Source of the DNA: Lunatibacter sp035460985
GTDB lineage: Bacteria; Bacteroidota; Bacteroidia; Cytophagales; Cyclobacteriaceae
Assembly: GCA_035460985.1 (NCBI GenBank)
Contig: DATHWC010000062.1
Location: 13,361-77,360, forward strand
DNA length: 64,000 bases
Reading direction: 5' to 3'
Positions within the stretch are counted from its first letter, which is position 1; every line of letters starts with the position of its first letter. Position numbers and translations under genes: made by a program. This document shows positions 1-8,744 of the stretch, piece by piece. A model generated the notes under the pieces. That model did no database searches. It saw only the letters and a program-made list of their open reading frames with translations, and was not told the origin of the DNA.

Positions 1-571
1 GGCAGAGGCATGTTTGACGAGGGGTTTAGTTGAAATCTATTGTTTTTCGAAGGCATGTGTAAACCCCGAGGAGTTGGCCTATGCGCGGGATGTGCACGGA
101 TTTTAGCCAAAAGATGCATAGCGGCGGGGTTTTTTGGTTAGTTTTTTGACCTGCAGCAAAAAAGTAACAATGTATGATGATGTCATAAATGCTTTTGACC
201 CCCGCAAAAGATGCTTGAAAATAAAAAGAGAACTCAAAATAAAGACAAATTGAACAACCAGAATTGACTTTAATTTTGGAGGATTGCGAGGATTCTTCGT
301 GCGAAAGGATGCATCATTATAGCAATTAAGTATCGAGGAAGTGCTTAATTCTATATTTTTAAGCTAAATTTTACATGAATTTCCTTTCGTTGTATTCTTT
401 CTAAAAATTAGGTGACCAATTTGTAATATGATTACATAGCAAAATTGAAGCGAATAAAATGAAACGAACACTTTTAGAATCAGGTGGGTAATGGGGCATG
501 CGTTGAGCTATTTTCGGATCATTTAGTGGATTAAAGGACCAAACAAAATCCTAGATAAAACGAGAATATTG
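1..571. other. Gene-free region; left part resembles a dispersed repeat
   Basis: No credible coding region is visible on either strand. Bases 1-180 differ in texture from the rest: they alternate GC-rich words with T/A runs. Read on the minus strand they give a broken peptide-like stretch (KKLTKKPRRYASFG followed by a stop) that I associate from memory with a short repeated non-coding element of Cytophagales genomes. The remaining bases to 571 are AT-rich and show no tRNA, promoter match or strong hairpin. Confidence 0.4.
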
Positions 572-605
572 AAAAAGCCCTTCTGAAAAATAGATTCAGA
601 AGGGC
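572..605 (-). terminator. Rho-independent terminator of carA-eno
   Basis: A perfect 10-bp stem (577-586 with 596-605, GCCCTTCTGA/TCAGAAGGGC) with a 9-nt loop is followed on the minus strand by a run of five T (572-576 on the plus strand are A). It lies about 75 bases after the eno stop codon and has the right polarity to end the carA-eno transcript. Confidence 0.85.
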
Positions 606-678
606 CTAAAATTATATGATCCTATGTTGGCTGAAATTCCTTAAATGGAATAAACAACAAACGTAATTCTAGTTTGAA

Positions 679-1956
679 TTAAAACTTCTTTCCAGGGAAA
701 TAAGCAGAATCTCCTAACAATTCCTCAATTCTCAACAATTGGTTGTATTTGGCCATCCTGTCAGAACGGGAAGCTGAGCCTGTTTTGATTTGACCCGTGT
801 TCAAAGCAACGGCAAGGTCAGCGATAGTAGAATCCTCCGTTTCACCGGAACGGTGAGACATTACGGATTTGTATTTGTTCCGGTGACAAAGATCCACAGC
901 GTTGATGGTTTCTGTCAGGGAACCTATCTGATTTACCTTTACAAGCAGGGCATTGGCAATTTGCTTGTCGATTCCTGTCTGCAACCTCTCTACGTTTGTT
1001 ACGAAAAGATCATCCCCTACGATCTGTATTTTGTCACCAACGGCGTCAGTCATCATTTTCCAGCCGTTCCAGTCGTCTTCGTGCATACCATCTTCTATGG
1101 AATTGATCGGGTATTTGCTTACCCAGTCCTTCCAGTAGTCAGACATCTGCTGAGAAGTAAGTTCATCACCTGTTGATTTTTTGAAAACATACAAGCCACG
1201 CTCTTCGTCATAGAACTCAGAGGAAGCGGCATCCATGGCGATAAAAACATCTTCGCCAGGTCTGAATCCAGCTTTTTCAATAGCCTGAAGGACTACCTCA
1301 ATTGCCTCAACATTGGATCTCAGGTTAGGGGCAAAACCTCCTTCGTCACCGACATTGGTAGACAATCCCTTAGATTTCAACACAGACTTGAGGTGGTGGA
1401 AGATTTGGGTACCCATACGAAGCGATTCCGCAAATGTTTCCGCACCAACAGGCATTACCATGAATTCCTGAAAATCGATTGCATTGTCCGCATGCGAACC
1501 TCCGTTAAGGATATTCATCATGGGCACGGGAAGAGTATGTGCATTTACACCTCCGATATATCTAAAAAGTGGTTGTCCTGCTTCCATGGCGGCTGCTTTA
1601 GCTACTGCTAAAGAAACCCCAAGAATCGCATTTGCTCCCAACTTGGATTTATTTTTGGTGCCGTCAAGGCTGATCATCAGGTTGTCAATTTGGTTCTGCT
1701 CGAACACGTCAAACCCAACCAATTCAGGTGCAATGATGTCGTTGACATTGGAAACTGCTTTCAATACGCCCTTTCCCATGTAGACATTTTTGTCCTCATC
1801 CCGCAGCTCTACTGCCTCGTGTACGCCGGTAGACGCACCACTGGGCACCGCAGCCCTACCGAAAGCCCCATCGTCAGTAAAGACATCTACCTCTACGGTA
1901 GGGTTTCCTCGTGAGTCTAAAATTTGTCTTGCATGTATGGATTGTATTACTGACAT
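679..1956 (-). CDS. eno: Enolase (2-phosphoglycerate dehydratase)
   Basis: Glycolytic enzyme that interconverts 2-phosphoglycerate and phosphoenolpyruvate in the cytosol. The 425 residues match the normal length. Catalytic residues are visible: E205 in GDEGG, K340 in LLVKVNQIG and H368 in SHRSGET. The magnesium ligands D242, E288 (in SIEDGM) and D315 (in GDDLF) are also present. The gene follows carA by 19 bases on the same strand with no terminator between them, so the two are probably co-transcribed, and a strong hairpin terminator follows. Nothing is missing or unusual. Confidence 0.98.
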   Translation of the reverse strand: MSVIQSIHARQILDSRGNPTVEVDVFTDDGAFGRAAVPSGASTGVHEAVELRDEDKNVYMGKGVLKAVSNVNDIIAPELVGFDVFEQNQIDNLMISLDGTKNKSKLGANAILGVSLAVAKAAAMEAGQPLFRYIGGVNAHTLPVPMMNILNGGSHADNAIDFQEFMVMPVGAETFAESLRMGTQIFHHLKSVLKSKGLSTNVGDEGGFAPNLRSNVEAIEVVLQAIEKAGFRPGEDVFIAMDAASSEFYDEERGLYVFKKSTGDELTSQQMSDYWKDWVSKYPINSIEDGMHEDDWNGWKMMTDAVGDKIQIVGDDLFVTNVERLQTGIDKQIANALLVKVNQIGSLTETINAVDLCHRNKYKSVMSHRSGETEDSTIADLAVALNTGQIKTGSASRSDRMAKYNQLLRIEELLGDSAYFPGKKF

Positions 1957-1975
1957 AATAATAAAGGTTTATGAT

Positions 1976-3067
1976 TTAGTTCTGAATTAATTGAATGAAT
2001 TGGTCAAATAAATACCTGGAATCGTGTGGTCCGGGGCTTGACTCAGGATGGTATTGTACGGAAAAAGCAGGTTTATTTTTAAGTTTTATTCCGGCTACCG
2101 TGCCGTCATTTAGGTGAATATGAGTAATCTCAACCTCTTCACTTTTTTCAATGTCTTCCTTGGTTACTGAGAAGCCATGGTTTTGAGAGGTAATTTCACT
2201 TTTACCTGAAAGTAGGTTTTTGATGGGGTGATTTAGGCCACGGTGACCATGGTGCATTTTGTAAGTGGAAATATTACATGCCCTAGCTAAAAGCTGGTGG
2301 CCAAGGCAAATACCGAACAGCGGTTTATTGAGTTCCAGAATTTCCTTTATCGTGCCAACCGCGTAATCCATGACGGCCGGATCTCCCGGGCCGTTCGATA
2401 AAAAATATGCATCCGGATTCCAAGCTTCCATTTCTGACAATGACGTTTTTGCGGGAAAAACTTTGCAATAAATTCCTCGTTCGGAAAGACACCTTAGGAT
2501 GTTTTTCTTAATCCCATAATCCACACATGCCACTTTTATGGGCGCATTTTCATCGCCAAAGAAATAGCTTTCTTTTGTAGATACCTGGGAGGAAAGTTCC
2601 AGTCCATTCATATCGGGGACTTTATCGAGTTCGCTTTGAAGCTCGTCGATCGAATCTATGGTTGAACTGATAACGGCATTCATGGCGCCTTTGGAACGGA
2701 TATGCCTAACCAACATTCGGGTATCTATGTCAGCGATTCCTGTCACTCCATGTTCTTCCAAATAACTTTGCAGGGATTGCTTGGAATCCAATCTGCTATA
2801 AACTTCGGAGAAGTCGTTGACCACGATACCTGAAATTAGTGGATGGCTTGATTCGGATTCATCTTCTACCACGCCGTAATTACCAATATGGGGAGTGGTG
2901 TTGACGATGATTTGACCTGTGTATGAGGGATCGGTGTAAATCTCCTGGTATCCCGTCATCCCGGTGTTAAAACATATTTCACCGCCGTTGGTACCGTCTT
3001 TGCCTACAAGCGTACCGTGAAACACGGTACCATCCGCCAAGAGAAGGGTTGCTTTTTTTCTATTCAT
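1976..3067 (-). CDS. carA: Carbamoyl-phosphate synthase small (glutaminase) subunit
   Basis: Hydrolyses glutamine and passes ammonia to CarB to make carbamoyl phosphate for pyrimidine and arginine synthesis. The 363-residue protein has the CPSase small-chain N-terminal domain (about 1-150) and a class I glutamine amidotransferase domain (about 177-360). The nucleophile C254 lies in LFGICLGHQ, and H340 and E342 in QYHPESSPG complete the triad. The large subunit carB is not in this window, so the subunits are split in this genome. It lies between the rplQ terminator and eno, with a candidate promoter just upstream. Confidence 0.97.
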   Translation of the reverse strand: MNRKKATLLLADGTVFHGTLVGKDGTNGGEICFNTGMTGYQEIYTDPSYTGQIIVNTTPHIGNYGVVEDESESSHPLISGIVVNDFSEVYSRLDSKQSLQSYLEEHGVTGIADIDTRMLVRHIRSKGAMNAVISSTIDSIDELQSELDKVPDMNGLELSSQVSTKESYFFGDENAPIKVACVDYGIKKNILRCLSERGIYCKVFPAKTSLSEMEAWNPDAYFLSNGPGDPAVMDYAVGTIKEILELNKPLFGICLGHQLLARACNISTYKMHHGHRGLNHPIKNLLSGKSEITSQNHGFSVTKEDIEKSEEVEITHIHLNDGTVAGIKLKNKPAFSVQYHPESSPGPHDSRYLFDQFIQLIQN

Positions 3068-3084
3068 AGTGAAACTTGAATGAG

Positions 3085-3092
3085 CAAATTTA
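3085..3092 (-). promoter_or_regulatory. Candidate -7 element for carA-eno
   Basis: The minus strand reads TAAATTTG here, an exact match to the Bacteroidetes -7 consensus TAnnTTTG. It lies 18 bases before the carA start codon, so the leader would be only about 10-12 nt. No good TTTG is found at the usual 19-base spacing, so the -33 half is weak. Its place just after the rplQ terminator supports a promoter here. Confidence 0.5.
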
Positions 3093-3135
3093 AGAATTTT
3101 ATCAGTAAGAGATCGAAAATTTTTGGAAAGGATAC

Positions 3136-3166
3136 AAAAAAGGGATTGAACCTACGTCCAATCCCT
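3136..3166 (-). terminator. Terminator of the S10-spc-alpha operon (after rplQ)
   Basis: A 7-bp perfect stem (GGGATTG at 3142-3148 with CAATCCC at 3159-3165) has a 10-nt loop. On the minus strand it is followed by six T (3136-3141 are A). It lies about 30 bases beyond the rplQ stop and separates the ribosomal operon from carA-eno. Confidence 0.75.
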
Positions 3167-3197
3167 CAAATTCTATGGATGAATCCGTCAGCATCAA

Positions 3198-3812
3198 TTA
3201 TTCGGCTTTCTTTTCATCTTTTGCATCTGTCTGATCTTCCCCTTCAGCGGAAGGCTGATCAGTTTTGGAAGTCTCCTCTTTAGGAGCTTCTACCTCTTCA
3301 GCGGAAGGCTTAGCGGCTTTAGATGCCTTATCAGTCGGTTCTTCCACTACTTCAGCAGTGGGTGTTGCATCAGTGGAAGCGGCAGCTCCTGCACCTCTTC
3401 TACTTCTTCTTCTAGTTGATTTTTTAGCCGGTTTGGCATCTTTAAGCATCAACTCGTTGTAGTCTACCAGTTCGATGATACTCATTTCGGCATTATCTCC
3501 CAGTCTAAAACCAGTTTTAATGATCCTTGTGTATCCTCCCGGTCTGCTGCCTACTTTTTCTACCACTTCTCCAAAAAGGATTTTGATGGCATCTTTGTTC
3601 TGTAGGTAAGAGAATACTACCCTTCTATTGTGTGTAGTATCTTCTTTAGCTCTAGTAATAAAGGGCTCAACGTATTTTCTCAGTTCCTTAGCTTTGGCCA
3701 CTGTCGTGGAAATCCGCTTATGAAGGAACAGCGAACAAGCCATATTGGAAAGCATAGCTTTTCTGTGGGGCGCCGTCCTTCCAAGGTGGTTAAATTTCTT
3801 GCCGTGTCTCAT
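3198..3812 (-). CDS. rplQ: 50S ribosomal protein L17 with acidic/Ala-rich tail
   Basis: Large-subunit protein near the peptide exit tunnel. Residues 1 to about 125 are a standard L17 core (starts MRHGKKFNHLGR). The protein continues to 204 residues with a basic linker (KKSTRRRSRRG) and then a low-complexity tail rich in A, E, K, P, S and T. Plain L17 is about 116-130 residues; extended forms are familiar in Bacteroidetes. The tail carries an in-frame 15-base direct repeat (3242-3256 and 3296-3310) encoding the motif KPSAEE/QPSAEG. It is the last gene of the alpha operon, six bases after rpoA. Confidence 0.96.
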   Translation of the reverse strand: MRHGKKFNHLGRTAPHRKAMLSNMACSLFLHKRISTTVAKAKELRKYVEPFITRAKEDTTHNRRVVFSYLQNKDAIKILFGEVVEKVGSRPGGYTRIIKTGFRLGDNAEMSIIELVDYNELMLKDAKPAKKSTRRRSRRGAGAAASTDATPTAEVVEEPTDKASKAAKPSAEEVEAPKEETSKTDQPSAEGEDQTDAKDEKKAE

Positions 3813-3818
3813 TTTATT

Positions 3819-4808
3819 TTATTCTTCATCAAGTTTATACTTAGACAAATCCATTCCAAAGGTCAACCCCTTTTCTTGGATCAACTGTTCCAATTCAGCC
3901 AATGACTTCTTTCCGAAATTCCGGAATTTCATCATATCGGAAATTTCCAACCTGGCCAAATCGCCCAGAGTTTTCACATCAGCAGCTTTCAGGCAGTTAT
4001 AAGCCCGTACAGAGAGATCCAAATCACTCAATGAAGTCTTCAACAACTTCCTCATGTGCAGGTATTCCTCGTCAATAGGCTCAATGGCACCACTGCCAGG
4101 TGCATCAATCACCATGGTCTGGTCCGAGAACAACATGAAATGCTGTATAAGAATCTTGGCAGATTCCTGTAAAGCTTTCTCTGGATGAATCGAACCATCC
4201 GTGGATACTTCCATAATCAGTTGCTCATAATCCGTCTTCTGCTCTACCCTGGTATTTTCTACCCTGTATTTTACATTTTTGATTGGAGTAAAGATGGCAT
4301 CTATTGGAATGACACCATAAATTTGCTCCTTGGGCTTGGATTCTTCCGCAGGAAGGTACCCTCTACCTTTTTCCACCACAAGTTCCACTTCCAGACTTTT
4401 CACATCGTCCAAATGACAGATGATCAGTTCGGGATTTAGTATTTCATACGATGAGGTATGTTTAGCTATATCACCGGCGGTAAAGACAGCTTTGTTCTTC
4501 ACCTCGACGGTTATTTTACTATCTGTGGCATCATGCAACTTTTTAAACCTGACTTGTTTCAGGTTTAGGATAATATCAGTAACATCTTCTACAACGCCTT
4601 CGATACTGGAAAATTCATGAACCACACCCGGCAGTTTGACGGAAGTAATGGCATAGCCTTCCAGGGAAGAAAGCAAAATTCTTCTTAGTGCATTACCAAT
4701 AGTAACCCCGTAACCTTTTTCCAATGGCTTGAAAGTGAACAGACCGTGAAAATCGTCTGCCTTTTCCATTACCACTTTTTCCGGCATTTGAAATGCTAAT
4801 ATGGACAT
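3819..4808 (-). CDS. rpoA: DNA-directed RNA polymerase subunit alpha
   Basis: Scaffold of RNA polymerase assembly and contact for upstream DNA and activators. The 329 residues show the N-terminal dimerisation and beta/beta-prime docking domain (about 1-230; LRRILLSSLEGYA is the conserved dimerisation helix). A short linker is followed by the helical C-terminal domain (about 255-318), ending in the conserved RNFGKKSLAELEQ helix. It sits in the usual alpha-operon order rpsM-rpsK-rpsD-rpoA-rplQ, with 33 bases to rpsD. Confidence 0.98.
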   Translation of the reverse strand: MSILAFQMPEKVVMEKADDFHGLFTFKPLEKGYGVTIGNALRRILLSSLEGYAITSVKLPGVVHEFSSIEGVVEDVTDIILNLKQVRFKKLHDATDSKITVEVKNKAVFTAGDIAKHTSSYEILNPELIICHLDDVKSLEVELVVEKGRGYLPAEESKPKEQIYGVIPIDAIFTPIKNVKYRVENTRVEQKTDYEQLIMEVSTDGSIHPEKALQESAKILIQHFMLFSDQTMVIDAPGSGAIEPIDEEYLHMRKLLKTSLSDLDLSVRAYNCLKAADVKTLGDLARLEISDMMKFRNFGKKSLAELEQLIQEKGLTFGMDLSKYKLDEE

Positions 4809-4841
4809 ATCGTTAGTTCTTTTAAGGTCGGGAATTTTATT

Positions 4842-5447
4842 TTACTTTGAATAAAGTTCAACAATGAGTTGTTCTTTAATATTCTCAGGGATATCCTCTC
4901 TTACAGGAATACTTACGAATTTTCCACTAAAGGAAGTACCGTCCCATTCCAACCATGAAAACCGGTTGGCGGCGCGGCCTCTTAAACTTTCCGTGATGGC
5001 TTCCAAGGATTTTGAACGCTCACGAACAGCTATAACATCACCTGGTTTCAAGGTATAAGAAGGAATGTTTACCAACTCTCCGTTTACCAGAATATGCTTG
5101 TGGGAGACCAACTGACGGGCACCTCTACGGGTAGGCGCTATACCCAACCTGTAAACAGTGTTGTCTAATCTGGCTTCCAGCAGTTGCAACAGGTTTTCAC
5201 CAGTTACCCCTTTTTTCCTTGAGGCGATATTAAACATCTTCGCAAATTGTCTTTCCAATATGCCGTAGATGTATTTCGCTTTTTGTTTTTCCATCAACTG
5301 GATGGCGTATTCAGACTGTTTCTTCCTTCTACCTCTTCCGTGCATTCCCGGAGGGTAATTCTTTTTCTGAAGTACTTTACCTTGCCCTTCGATCGGTTCG
5401 CCGAATTTCCTGGCAATTTTTGCTTTGGGACCTCTATATCTAGCCAT
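4842..5447 (-). CDS. rpsD: 30S ribosomal protein S4
   Basis: Primary 16S rRNA-binding assembly protein; in other bacteria it also represses the alpha operon by binding its mRNA. The 201-residue protein begins MARYRGPKAKIARKFGE and has an S4 RNA-binding domain at about 91-155 (LDNTVYRLGIAPTRRGARQL). The N-terminal cysteine cluster found in zinc-type S4 is absent, so this is the zinc-free form. It lies between rpsK and rpoA. Confidence 0.98.
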   Translation of the reverse strand: MARYRGPKAKIARKFGEPIEGQGKVLQKKNYPPGMHGRGRRKKQSEYAIQLMEKQKAKYIYGILERQFAKMFNIASRKKGVTGENLLQLLEARLDNTVYRLGIAPTRRGARQLVSHKHILVNGELVNIPSYTLKPGDVIAVRERSKSLEAITESLRGRAANRFSWLEWDGTSFSGKFVSIPVREDIPENIKEQLIVELYSK

Positions 5448-5467
5448 GCTATGTATTCTTCTTTAAA

Positions 5468-5866
5468 TTAAACTCTTCTACGTTTTGGAGGACGACAACC
5501 GTTGTGCGGTAGCGGCGTCACATCAACAATCGTAGTAACGTCAATTCCTACATTTTGCAAAGTTCTGATAGCAGACTCCCTTCCCGCACCGGGACCTTTC
5601 ACAAATACTTCTACCTTTCTAAGTCCAAGGTCATATGCTACCTGTCCGCAGTTTTGGGCGGCCATTTGTGCAGCATAGGGGGTATTCTTCTTGGATCCTC
5701 TAAATCCCATTTTTCCGGCAGATGCCCAAGAGATTACCTGACCTGAATTATTGGTAATAGAAATGATGATGTTATTGAATGAAGCTTTGATGTGGGCTTG
5801 ACCTACCGCTTCAACTTTAACAACTCTTTTCTTACTTTTTGTCTTATCGTTTCTTTTCTGAGCCAT
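5468..5866 (-). CDS. rpsK: 30S ribosomal protein S11
   Basis: Platform protein of the small subunit, close to the Shine-Dalgarno/anti-Shine-Dalgarno helix. The 132 residues match the family, including the GPGAGRESAIR loop and the C-terminal PHNGCRPPKRRRV tail. The gene lies 15 bases after rpsM and 20 before rpsD in the alpha operon. Confidence 0.98.
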   Translation of the reverse strand: MAQKRNDKTKSKKRVVKVEAVGQAHIKASFNNIIISITNNSGQVISWASAGKMGFRGSKKNTPYAAQMAAQNCGQVAYDLGLRKVEVFVKGPGAGRESAIRTLQNVGIDVTTIVDVTPLPHNGCRPPKRRRV

Positions 5867-5881
5867 GATCTAAATCAAGAT

Positions 5882-6259
5882 TTATTTAGTTGCTTTTTTC
5901 TTGTTAGCAACAGTCTTTCTCTTACCTTTTCTGGTTCTGGCGTTATTCTTGGTTTTTTGACCGCGAACGGGAAGACCTTTTCTGTGTCTCAACCCACGGT
6001 AACAACCAATATCCATTAACCTTTTTATACTCAACTGCACCTCTGACTTCAAAACACCTTCTGTCTTAAACTCTTCAGCAATAATGTTTCGTATAGCGGT
6101 AGACTCATCGTCATCCCACTCACCTGCTTTTTTGTCATATGAGATACCAGCCTTGGCTAAAATAGCCTTGGCAGCGCTCCTACCGATACCGTAAATATAG
6201 GTAAGGCCTATCTCACCGCGCTTGTTGTCCGGAATGTCAACACCTGCAATTCTTGCCAT
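5882..6259 (-). CDS. rpsM: 30S ribosomal protein S13
   Basis: Head protein that contacts L5 and P-site tRNA. It has 125 residues: a helix-two-turn-helix domain (start MARIAGVDIPDNKRGEIGL, conserved GIGRSAAKAIL) and a basic C-terminal tail that reaches the P site. The RGLRHRKGLPVRGQKTKNNA motif is typical. The gene follows rpmJ by five bases. Confidence 0.98.
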   Translation of the reverse strand: MARIAGVDIPDNKRGEIGLTYIYGIGRSAAKAILAKAGISYDKKAGEWDDDESTAIRNIIAEEFKTEGVLKSEVQLSIKRLMDIGCYRGLRHRKGLPVRGQKTKNNARTRKGKRKTVANKKKATK

Positions 6260-6264
6260 AGTAA

Positions 6265-6381
6265 TTAACCTTGTCTTTGTTTAAACTTAGGATTCTTTTT
6301 GTTGATCACGTAAAGCTTTCCCTTTCTTCGGATCACTTTGCAATCAACGCTTCTCTTTTTAATAGATGCCTTTACTTTCAT
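6265..6381 (-). CDS. rpmJ: 50S ribosomal protein L36, zinc-free form
   Basis: Small large-subunit protein of 38 residues, found by reading the minus strand between infA and rpsM. It starts MKVKASIKKRSVDC and ends KFKQRQG. In zinc-type L36 three Cys and one His bind zinc; here only one Cys (residue 14) remains, and the other ligand positions are Ser/Arg, Asn and Phe. It is therefore a C-minus paralogue that would not hold zinc. Length, position and C-terminal motif make the identity firm. Confidence 0.95.
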   Translation of the reverse strand: MKVKASIKKRSVDCKVIRRKGKLYVINKKNPKFKQRQG

Positions 6382-6434
6382 GATTGTATCCAATTTGACG
6401 GGACTCGTACACCTTTGCCCCAATTTTATAGACT

Positions 6435-6653
6435 TTATTTATAACGATATACAATTCTCCCTTTGGAAAGATCATAGGGAGACATCTCCAATTTGACTTT
6501 ATCCCCTGGAAGGATCTTGATATAGTTCATTCTCATTTTACCGGAAATATGGGCTATCAGTTGATGACCGTTTTCCAATTCCACTTTAAACATTGCATTC
6601 GACAGCGCCTCGATAATGGTTCCGTCTTGTTCGATTGATGCCTGTTTAGCCAT
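6435..6653 (-). CDS. infA: Translation initiation factor IF-1
   Basis: Binds the A site of the 30S subunit during initiation. The 72 residues form one S1/OB-fold domain (GTIIEALSNAMFKVELENGH, then IAHISGKMRMNYIKILPGD). Its start overlaps the end of map by 8 bases, which suggests translational coupling. The map-infA-rpmJ order is the usual one within spc-alpha clusters. Confidence 0.98.
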   Translation of the reverse strand: MAKQASIEQDGTIIEALSNAMFKVELENGHQLIAHISGKMRMNYIKILPGDKVKLEMSPYDLSKGRIVYRYK

Positions 6654-7422
6654 ATTTAAAATTTTCTTCTATATACTTATGCGTTGTTAGTATTTCAGTC
6701 TTGTCCGCAAAGATCGCTACCGTATGCTCAAAATGGGCAGAAGGCTTTCTGTCGGCAGTACGGATAGTCCAACCATCCCGCTCTTGAACCACATTCCTTG
6801 TACCCATGTTTACCATCGGCTCAATGGCTAGGACCATGCCTTCTCTCAACTTTTCACCACTCCCCCGTTTCCCATAGTTGGGTACCTCAGGAGCTTCGTG
6901 AAGGCTTTTACCTAAGCCATGACCAACCAATTCACGAACGATGGTAAATCCCTTGGATTCGACAAATTTTTGAATGGCATGACCGATATCACCCATGCGG
7001 TTATTAAAGACCGCCTTTTCTATCCCTAGATAAAGTGATTCTTTGGTGACTTTTAAAAGTGACAATACAGAAGAAGAGACTTCACCGACAGGGTAAGTAT
7101 AAGCGGAATCGCTATGAAAACCTTGGTGAAAGACTCCACAATCTATTGAGATTATATCGCCATCTTTCAAAACATAGTCACCTGGAAAACCATGGACCAC
7201 AACTTCATTAACCGATATACACAGGGAAGCAGGAAATCCGTTGTACCCTTTGAAGGAAGGAACTCCCTGATGATCTCTGATGTATTCTTCAGCAATTTTA
7301 TCTAAATAAGAGGTCTTTACCCCTTCTTTCACATATTTGGCTACCTCTCCATGAGCCTTGCCTAATATCTGAGCACTTTCTTTTATTATGTCAATTTCTT
7401 CCCTCGACTTATAATGTATCAT
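6646..7422 (-). CDS. map: Methionine aminopeptidase, type I
   Basis: Removes the initiator methionine from new proteins in the cytosol. The 258-residue enzyme has the pita-bread fold signatures: the two metal-binding Asp in SIDCGVFHQGFHSDSAYT, the metal His in LVGHGLGKSLHEAP, and Glu residues in AIEPMV and FEHTVAIF. No N-terminal zinc-finger or SH3-like extension is present, so it is the simple type Ia form. It lies two bases after secY and overlaps infA. Confidence 0.97.
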   Translation of the reverse strand: MIHYKSREEIDIIKESAQILGKAHGEVAKYVKEGVKTSYLDKIAEEYIRDHQGVPSFKGYNGFPASLCISVNEVVVHGFPGDYVLKDGDIISIDCGVFHQGFHSDSAYTYPVGEVSSSVLSLLKVTKESLYLGIEKAVFNNRMGDIGHAIQKFVESKGFTIVRELVGHGLGKSLHEAPEVPNYGKRGSGEKLREGMVLAIEPMVNMGTRNVVQERDGWTIRTADRKPSAHFEHTVAIFADKTEILTTHKYIEENFKYG

Positions 7423-7424
7423 AT

Positions 7425-8741
7425 TTAGGCAACAGCATAACTAGAAGGATCATTTTTCATGTTCCCACTTTTCATCATACCCTCGTAATGACGCATTAGC
7501 AAGTAGCTTTCAATTTGTCGAAGCGTATCTAAAATAACACCAACCATAATCAGCAGTGAAGTTCCACCATAGAACTGGGCAAATTCACCACTTACCCCAG
7601 CGAGGATGGCAAATGCAGGCATAATCGCAACCAATGCCAACAAAATCGACCCGGGTAAGGTAATTCGGGAAATGATATTATCGATGAATTCAGCGGTAGG
7701 GGCACCGGGTTTAATTCCGGGCACAAATCCTCCGTTACGTTTCATGTCTTCAGCTATCTGCTCGGGATTAACCGTAATCGCTGTGTAGAAAAACGTGAAA
7801 AGGATAATCATCAGGGCAAACACAAGATTGTATTGCCAAGAAGTAAAATCACTAAAGGTAGTCCCAATATAAGCGGCTATGTCACTGCTCTCAGCCCATA
7901 TCTGGGCTATAAGCGCGGGTAAGAACATCAGTGATTGCGCGAAGATAATGGGCATTACTCCAGATGCATTAACCTTAATCGGTATATACTGCCGCTGACC
8001 TCCATATACTTTACCGCCAACCACCTGCTTGGCATACTGTACAGGAATTCTTCTAGTTGCTTCTGTGAGAGCAACTGTCCCTACAACCACGAAGAACAAT
8101 ATAGCTGCTTCAATGATTAGCAATAGAATACCACCTGAGCCCTTGGACAGACTTTCCGCTATTAGAGCTCCCGGTAAGGCCGAAATAATCCCGATCATAA
8201 TCAACATGGAAATGCCATTCCCAATGCCTTTTTCCGTGATTTTTTCACCAATCCACATACAGAACATCGTTCCGGAAGTAAGCAGTACTAATGAACTAAC
8301 CATGAAAAGGGACTTGTTCACTACAATGGCTTCGTTAGGAATGGTAGCAGTAATATAACCAATACCTTGGGCCACAGTAATTAATATGGTCAGAATCCGT
8401 GTTATCTGATTGATTCTTTTCCGTCCAGATTCGCCTTCCTTTTGAAGCTTTTGAAAATAAGGCACACCAACAGTTAACAACTGCAATACGATAGAAGCAG
8501 ATATATAGGGCATGATCCCTAATCCAAATATAGAAGCTCTACTGAAAGATCCTCCAAGGAAGGTGTCAATCAATCCAAATATACCACCTGCTGATTCCCC
8601 CAAAAGACTGGGATCAACACCTGGCAATACGATGAAAGAACCTATTCTAAAAACTACCAGTAATCCCAGTGTATTCAGAATACGAATCCTTAGATCTTCT
8701 ATTGAAAAGATATTCTTAACTGTAGTGATAAATTTTTTCAT
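7425..8741 (-). CDS. secY: Protein translocase channel subunit SecY
   Basis: Forms the protein-conducting channel of the inner membrane with SecE and SecG. The 438 residues contain about ten hydrophobic segments, the plug region after the first segment, and the conserved LGIMPYISASIVLQLL stretch. Cytosolic loops show the ribosome/SecA-contact motifs GKVYGGQRQYIPIK and FVPGIKPG. The gene is in its usual place between rplO (3 bases) and map (2 bases). Confidence 0.98.
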   Translation of the reverse strand: MKKFITTVKNIFSIEDLRIRILNTLGLLVVFRIGSFIVLPGVDPSLLGESAGGIFGLIDTFLGGSFSRASIFGLGIMPYISASIVLQLLTVGVPYFQKLQKEGESGRKRINQITRILTILITVAQGIGYITATIPNEAIVVNKSLFMVSSLVLLTSGTMFCMWIGEKITEKGIGNGISMLIMIGIISALPGALIAESLSKGSGGILLLIIEAAILFFVVVGTVALTEATRRIPVQYAKQVVGGKVYGGQRQYIPIKVNASGVMPIIFAQSLMFLPALIAQIWAESSDIAAYIGTTFSDFTSWQYNLVFALMIILFTFFYTAITVNPEQIAEDMKRNGGFVPGIKPGAPTAEFIDNIISRITLPGSILLALVAIMPAFAILAGVSGEFAQFYGGTSLLIMVGVILDTLRQIESYLLMRHYEGMMKSGNMKNDPSSYAVA

Positions 8742-8744
8742 TTT

